Below, piece by piece: positions 58,201-64,000 of a stretch of 64,000 nucleotides of DNA. This stretch comes from Colletotrichum lupini. Its lineage: Eukaryota; Ascomycota; Sordariomycetes; Glomerellales; Glomerellaceae. Where the stretch lies: contig NC_064677.1 in the NCBI RefSeq assembly GCF_023278565.1, forward strand, positions 6,386,001-6,450,000. The letters are read 5' to 3'. Under the pieces are notes generated by a model. It was not told the origin of the DNA, did no database searches, and saw only the letters and a program-made list of their open reading frames with translations. Position 1 is the stretch's first letter, and each line of letters starts with the position of its first letter. The position numbers and the translations under genes are program-made.

Positions 58201-61200
58201 TAATTAAAATCGTAATTATTTTATAGGGTGAATTTAAATTAGCTAGGAGTAGTAGCGTTAAGTTAGTATTATTAATAAATCTTCGTAAGCTTCTCGAGGG
58301 CTACGATCTCTATATCGTTACTAAATTAGTAAAGTAGCTTTAGGAAACGAGGAACTAAAGAGTAGCCGAAGCGCTAATATAAGTAGCGTAATTTACCCTC
58401 CGTTAGGTAGTTAATAATAGCTTTTTTATTATTAAGGAGTAAAAGCTAAGGGTATCCCTATTTATAAATAATAAGTATTATAATATCTCTCTTAATTAGT
58501 AAGTTATTAATATTATTAAAGTATACTCCTAGCTTATTTATATCCCTTAGGTAGTATAAAAAAGGAGTATTAGTTAGTAAGATATAAAAAATAATATTAC
58601 TAAATAAGGTACTAACGACCGTAAATCTTAATAACTTTACGGGTTTACTATTATTAAATTAAATACTTACCTCGCTAGCTCTAGAAGTATTAAAAATAAC
58701 TTCGGGTCGTTATTACTATAATACGAGGAGTTAAGGGTAGCCTATAGTTAAGAATTCCGTAGCGCTAGTATTAAGTATAATACTTTAAAAATCCCCTAAC
58801 GAGTACTTCTTATTTAATAAAAAAGAGGTCGTTAGTTCCGTAAGCTTAGTTAACTTATTAATAAAAGTAGTATTAATAAAACTATGCTTTATTACTTAAG
58901 TAGCGAGGATATTTATAAAGGTTTTGCTACTAATAGTAGTCGTAAAGTATATTATTAAGATCTAAACTTCGTCCTTATAGTTATCTTTATAGTTAAAATC
59001 GAGGCTATTAAAGTATTAGATTATAGTATTATTATTATCGTTATTATTAATAAGGGCGGTTCTTTTATAAAAAGTAAAGAACTATAAGTATAAGCTCGGT
59101 ATAGATCTTTTATTTCTTTTTTTATTATCTTTATACTTCTTATATACTTAACGTTATTCTTTTTCTAAGTAGTTAGTTAACTAATAACCGGTTTTATAAT
59201 AAACGAAATACTTTTTATTAGTAGTGCCACGGCTGCGTTAATTTTGCTTATTAAATCGGGTCTCTTTACTAAAGCTATTATAAGTACGGTCGGTTTAGTA
59301 AGTAGCGGGGACCTCTTTATTATAAGTACGGTCTTAGAAATATTATTACTACTTACTACGGTTACGCTCTCTTTTTATAATATTAATTAAAGTACTAAGC
59401 TAGTAGTAGATATTAATAAATATAAGTACTAAGTTAAATATAATAAGTCTATATTTTAATATACTACTTACGTAGTAAAAGAGTTAATTACTTATATTAA
59501 AAATAAATCTTTAAGTAGCTAGTACTTTATAAAGGATTATAATATAGTTAATTAGCGGCTATAAAATTTATTAATTTAACTTACTTAGGTTCTTACGAAC
59601 TATAGAATATTAATAGAGGTTATAAAGCTTAGCGAGGTAGTTCTAATAGCTTATAAGCGGCTTAAAGTATTCTTAGGTCCTCTAGTATATTATATTAAAG
59701 CTAAGTAAGTTAAAAGTACTACTAAGTTAATTAAAATAAAAAGTTAACGCCCTTTTTTTAAGTATATTTAAAAAAGTATTAAAATAATATTATCCGCTAA
59801 TTCTTACCAGTTAGTATAATACTTTAAAAATCCGAAGCTTTTTATTAAAAATATCGTACTTCTTATTACTATACTTATTTTTATTATCGTAAAGCTTAGT
59901 AAGGTTAATTAATTAGTAAGTATTAGGTATAATATCGTCTTTAGTTTTTATATCGAAGTATAGTATTTAATAGGGTAGATTTTATTATTAAGTAATAATA
60001 ACTTTATTCTCTAATTCTTCCTCTTTTTCTTTTTAAAGAGGTAATAAGTCGGTTAGTTAATAGTAAGGCTAAGGTCGGAATTTTAATTACTAAGATTAAG
60101 TAAGTTAAGGTTATATAAATTCCCTTACTATTTCTCTAGCTTATTAAATAAGATCGTTAGTATTTACTAACTATAGGAGTAATAAATAAAAAAAGTAAGG
60201 ATTATAATATAATATATTAAAATATTTAATATAGTTACGGTAGGCTACGATCTTTTTAAAAGTCTAAGTAGGGAAGTATTAAGTATTAAGGGCGCTAATA
60301 ATCTTTTTGATTATTTAATTACGATCTTTAATTATTAAATTAATACCGTTATTTATAAAAAAGTCTCTTAGCTTTTTAAGAATTATACTTTTTATTTTTA
60401 AAAAGTCCCCTATTTCTTAATTTTAAAAGTCGGTTTTAAAATCCTTTTATAGCTCCTTGCCCATTAGGCCGTCTCAATAGTAATATCTTATTATATAAAA
60501 AATAAAGGTATTAAGCTTTTTATTATTTATAAGGGTAAGTATAATATTAAATAAGCCCTATTAAGTTAGGTTAACATAGTCTTATTAATAAATTAAAATT
60601 AAGTATAGTTCTATAATTTAAGAGTATAAGTAGGCTAGAGGTAATATTAACTAATTATTAGACCCTTCTTACTTATTATTAAGGCTAGCGGTTATTATAA
60701 TATATTTACGAAGTAAGTTATATAGTAAAAGATTATTATAAGATATAATTATTATATTATAATTATAGTATAACGTTAATTAAGTTAAAAGGAGTAATAA
60801 GTCGGTTATAGCGATCGTTTTAATAGCGGTAAGCGGGCTACTATTATTAATTAGAAAATTCTGCTCTTTTAACGAGGTATATAAATAAAAAATTATTAAA
60901 GTTAGTAGAAGGTTATAGAAAGGGAAGAAAGGTCTTTTATAACCGTACTTTTAATAGTAAATAGAGGATTCTATTAGCTACTAATTAGCGATTCCTTTTA
61001 GTATTTCTCGTACTTTATTTTACTAATTTAGTCTCGGAGCTTCCGTTAGGTTAGAAAGAGGTAGATTTATTAATAATATAAAATAGATCCTTACTATTAC
61101 TATTATTAAGATCTTTTCTTTTCCTTAGTATTTTAAAATACTTTACTATTAGTAAGAGATTTGCTATTAACGTATTTATAATTCCGAAGGTTTTATTATT

Positions 61201-61682
61201 ACTAAGCGCTAGTATATTAGCGATCGTCGGATTAATTTTTTAATAATTAATCTCTTCTTACTTATTACTAATTTAAAGTAGCGCTTAGTTATAATATATT
61301 TAAAATAAATTCTTTTATAAGCGGTTCGATTAAAGAGAAGTTAGTAATAGTAATAAGGCTAGCGGAGATAATATTAATAATAGAAGCGAGGTTAATAATA
61401 ATAATAAAGTAGTTAATTTTTTTATAATAGTAGTTTTAATAAAAGAGATCGTATATAATAAAGCGCGCTCTTAATAGCCTATAACTAGTTAATTAGTTAT
61501 TAGTTAGTAATAATAAAAGAGAGCTAAGGTAATATAAACTAGGCCGCTTATTATTAATTAAATAAATAGAACTAAGTTAATAAGTTAAAATAGTTAGTAA
61601 AATAAGTCGAAGCTATTTTTTTTATAGTTATATCCTTATTAACTTACGGTAGAAATATATATATAATTTAATTATTAATTAG

Positions 61683-61907
61683 TATTAGTATATATATAGG
61701 TAGGTTAGACCTTTTAGTTATAACTAGGTTAATAGGTTAGTATAGGTCTATTGCGTGTGTATAAGAGGGGAAGATCGTGGGCAGAGCCCGCGGTCCCTTA
61801 GTGGGTATAGGTAGGTAGAAGGGTCCGTCTGCACGGGCCCAGACTGCCTACCTACTACCCCTACCTAACTACCTAATAGGGCCCCTTTTCTGCCTCGTAA
61901 TCCAACA
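61683..61907 (-). repeat. 5' LTR of element D
   Basis: 225 bp, followed by target-site copy GTAGG (61908-61912). Its outer half keeps CpA and CpG sites such as TGCACGGGCCC. Confidence 0.92.
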
Positions 61908-62480
61908 GTAGGAATGGATAATCCTTATGGAGTTGTCAAGCAGGCGCAGATCTGAATACAGTTCTATCCGACGGGGAATTTCGTTTTTGAGTAAGGTCGG
62001 CGAGGGTGTAGAGCATGTGATGTCTAAACTCGTATCTAGATATCTTGCAATATCGACGCTAGACGTATCTTGTAGGTCGGGTCTATGTTTCAGATACTGC
62101 ATCACCCGTTCCCAGTTGACTTCTTGGCCTCGGAGAAAGAATTGCGAGCGCTTCCCTGCAGCGTCGCGGTCCTCCTTTTGTCGAAGCATCACCATTACTT
62201 CGGCTTCTTTAAGTTTCTTGTCTAGCTTCCACGTACTCAGTCTTGACTTGTACATCTTAGTTCTGGACGAGGTTCAGTTAGAAAGTTATAGCTGTGATTT
62301 GATGTTGACTTACGTTGCATAGAAATGATAGTGGGATTCCATGATCTCGCTAACTTGTCTCAGGGATCTATTCTCATCTCGATAGAGCTTGGTAATAGTA
62401 GGCTGCATACGGTGCCAATCCTTTTCAGTTGCATATGTCTTGCCCGCGCGGACACTTTGGGACTTCGAGAGGGTGCTCAT

Positions 62481-63255
62481 AGTGCGGGCTATGGTCTGAG
62501 ATACGGATAGTAGGCGAGCTCCGGACGAAGAAAGCAAGATTCCAAGCAGTATGAAGAGATGAGAATGATTACAAGGCGTATTTAAGTCTCTTGAAAGTTC
62601 CCCAATCGAGGATATAGCGTCTAGTCTCAACGCTTGTGTGAGCAAGATTTCATGTCAGCCTTGTCGAGTTAGGTAAGTTCACTAGCATGCAAGATCGAAT
62701 GGGCTTGCGGGAAGAGGCCAATTTTGAGATGTTGACTTCTCAATTTGGCAGCAGGATGGTTGCACAGGCTGGAATTTCTTCGGCCGTAAGCCGGGTAGGC
62801 ATGTACGGTATGTTTAAGACATATCGTTGGAAAGAAATGGACATGATCGCGCCCTGCTGCGCCGAGTTGGGGGCACAGCATTTGGAGGCTGTGTGGACCT
62901 CGCGCCTCTCCGAATCCGAAGACCGCAAATCCCCTTAACAATAATGAACTTGGCTCTCGATTCCCTTCTATAGCTACGCGATCCATGCAGTGTCTGTGAT
63001 CCACGTAAAGTGGTGTTCGCTTTGACGGCGGTCAGAATGAGATGATCGAGATCGCAGTCTGTACATTGAATCACCCGTATTACCAGCAAAGACAAGGTAT
63101 CACACCGGGACATAGTCAGTTCGCATCATTATATTTTTCGTAACATTGAACTCTTGGCTAGTTACTCGAGTGCCTTACTTGGTACTCGACTCTCGATGTA
63201 CCCCTAAATCATCATGAACTCTCCAACTCCAATCAACGCCTCAAACCCCCAAAGA
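62481..63255. other. Intergenic region between the Clr5 gene and the last gene
   Basis: Normal composition. It contains the Clr5 promoter and the 3' flank of the gene at the window end. Open frames near 62669-63113 overlap in several frames and show no domain. Confidence 0.5.
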
Positions 63256-64000
63256 TCAAAAGTATGCATGAGGCATGTTTCCCGACTCGTCATAATCCCC
63301 AAACGAATTATCCGGACCAGGCCAGCTTTGATAAAGCTCAAAGAGATCAGCAAAGGTCATCCCCGCCCCTCCTCGTCGAGCACGCGCCGCTTCCCCAAAC
63401 GCGGGACCGTACCCGTACCATCCACCTCCGTAGTGACCTGGCGGGGGTCCATAGCTCGACCGGAAGGCACCGCCGTTTCCACCGGGTCCAGAAGTTGCTG
63501 GTTCGGGGCCGGGATTGCCTTCTCCCCCACCACCACCTTGACCGCCAGGCCCATCGGTACGGCCCTGGTCAGGTTCAGGTCCAGAGCCGGAGCCGGGGCC
63601 GGGACGAGGATCGAACGAACCAGCACCGCCTCCACCGAAACTTCCAAAGATATCCCCGAACAAATCCTCAAACCGAATCTCCTCAGTCGGCCCAAAGTCA
63701 TCGTCACCCATCTCCCCAAACCCATCACCAGGGCCCAAACCAAATCCACCGCCTCTAGCATCAGCCTGCTGCTGTCTCCGCCGCCAGTGCTCTCTCTGCA
63801 GCGCTTCAAGGAACGCCCTCGCAGCAGCAGAAGCCTCTCTCACACGATCATTATCTTGTCCAGAGCCGTTCGCTTGGCTGAAGCCACCAAAAGCGGGATA
63901 CCGCGGAGGCTGATGCTGCTGCTGTTGATCGTGTTGATGCTGCTGCTCACCTTCCTCTTCTGGTTGCCATTGTGGATCGTGCCTGTGTCGCTGTTGATTC
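63256..64000 (-). CDS. Gly/Pro/Gln-rich protein, partial (5' end outside window)
   Basis: The minus-strand frame is open from the window edge to its stop at 63256, at least 248 codons. The in-frame GTG at 63843 is not a start: the upstream text continues in frame as a Gln/His-rich run (63870-64000). Further on are AAARAFLEALQREHWRRR, then FEDLFGDIFGSFGGGG, a segment resembling the Gly/Phe region of DnaJ-type co-chaperones, then a long low-complexity Gly/Pro stretch and a C-terminus containing YQSWPGP. A J domain, if present, would lie beyond the window. The DnaJ suggestion rests only on the G/F-like segment and could be wrong; a disordered nuclear or RNA-binding protein is an alternative. Confidence 0.65.
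   Translation of the reverse strand, partial: NQQRHRHDPQWQPEEEGEQQHQHDQQQQHQPPRYPAFGGFSQANGSGQDNDRVREASAAARAFLEALQREHWRRRQQQADARGGGFGLGPGDGFGEMGDDDFGPTEEIRFEDLFGDIFGSFGGGGAGSFDPRPGPGSGSGPEPDQGRTDGPGGQGGGGGEGNPGPEPATSGPGGNGGAFRSSYGPPPGHYGGGWYGYGPAFGEAARARRGGAGMTFADLFELYQSWPGPDNSFGDYDESGNMPHAYF

Larger units (their letters stand above)
54996..61907 (-). mobile_element. RIP-mutated Ty1/copia element D inside the Clr5 gene
   Basis: LTRs of 225 bp (54996-55220 and 61683-61907), starting TGTTAG and ending CCAACA, flanked by GTAGG (54991-54995, 61908-61912); total 6,912 bp. On the minus strand near 55930-56040 the frame reads SFTKSKRIT-x-SIL-x-x-x-IYKIV, the RIP form of the copia SKSKRVTRSVLASEIY RNase H region, giving minus orientation. 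The first internal bases after the 5' LTR (CTAATTAATAATTAAATT) match those of elements A and B, so the primer-binding sites are alike and the families are related, although the LTRs differ. The outer LTR (61683-61907) is less mutated than the inner one. It is dead. Confidence 0.92.
51245..62480 (-). pseudogene. Clr5-domain protein gene split by copia element D and a hAT element
   Basis: Exon 1 is 62314-62480 (ATG at 62480). The intron is 62263-62313 (GTAAGT, branch CTAAC, CAG). Exon 2 is 61908-62262, then 54470-54990 after the copia element, then a stop (TGA 51245-51247) past the hAT element. Ignoring both elements and one copy of each target site leaves 348 codons without a stop. Residues about 15-75 are the Clr5 domain: EKDWHRMQPTITKLYRDENRSL, then MYKSRLSTWKLDKKLKEAE, a fungal helix-turn-helix-like N-terminal module found in many proteins of unknown role. 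A second conserved stretch, RGQEVNWERVMQYLK, follows. The tail is helical and Leu-rich (LLNKQLDFLKHLIREQD, SLIWDNLVRF), like the helical repeats of relatives. The copia insertion lies in the HSY/LNGAFEIG region. Neither fragment should make a full protein. Confidence 0.87.

Noticed and set aside
62481..62645. Extension of the Clr5 gene start by 55 codons
   Set aside because: The Clr5 domain begins normally soon after the ATG at 62480, and the upstream text is unlike the family.
1..64000. CRISPR arrays, bacterial operons, ribosome binding sites or rRNA
   Set aside because: Introns, RIP-mutated transposons and gene families are all fungal nuclear; no spaced identical short repeats were seen.

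Overview
The window is nuclear DNA of a filamentous ascomycete (Pezizomycotina). The support is short GT-AG introns of 51-75 nt, fungus-specific families (Zn2Cys6 plus fungal transcription-factor domain, HET, Clr5, DAL5-type MFS, EthD), and alternation between islands of normal base composition and long AT-rich tracts where CpA and TpG are almost absent. That depletion is the mark of repeat-induced point mutation (RIP). The class or genus cannot be read from the sequence.

Layout: 442-8047 is a RIP-mutated Ty1/copia element (family E, minus orientation, 182-bp LTRs, TSD TGTTC). 8131-18079 is a gene island with a small hypothetical gene, a ferric reductase/NOX-type membrane reductase, an LRR/F-box-like fragment without an ATG, and an MFS transporter with one nonsense codon. 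18813-29370 is a second copia element (A, TSD GTTTC) broken open by a 3,344-bp foreign block carrying a PaiB-family FMN-binding protein gene. 29929-30530 is a secreted EthD-domain protein gene. 30945-37797 is a sister copia element (B, TSD CCTAA), followed by the source copy of the PaiB gene (37846-38619) and a secreted FAD-linked oxidase gene cut in two by a Fot1/pogo transposon (41126-43012, TSD TA). 43537-45372 is a truncated third copy of the same copia family (C). 45493-50950 holds an eight-exon zinc-cluster regulator and a HET-domain protein. 51257-62480 is a Clr5-domain gene broken by two elements: a hAT transposon (51257-54469) at its 3' end and a copia element (D, 54996-61907, TSD GTAGG) in the middle. 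The window ends in the 3' part of a glycine/proline/glutamine-rich gene that runs off the edge.

The main result is the history of 18-43 kb. The blocks 25339-28682 and 36416-39759 look identical base for base over 3,344 bp, at an offset of 11,077. Target-site duplications and an LTR variant show that copy 2 is the source. Copy 1 is a patch pasted into element A: it enters by homology inside the element, runs through B's right LTR, the whole PaiB gene and the last 14 codons of the oxidase gene, and then joins the rest of element A. The rest of A and B diverged by heavy C-to-T/G-to-A change, but the patch carries none, so it was copied after the last RIP activity or is an assembly duplication.

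Functionally, the EthD protein, FAD oxidase and PaiB-like protein, with a zinc-cluster regulator nearby, resemble a small redox or catabolic gene group being dismantled by transposons. Two genes (oxidase, Clr5) regain an uninterrupted frame when the elements and one target-site copy are ignored, so they were intact when hit. All exon coordinates come from reading splice signals and frame by eye.
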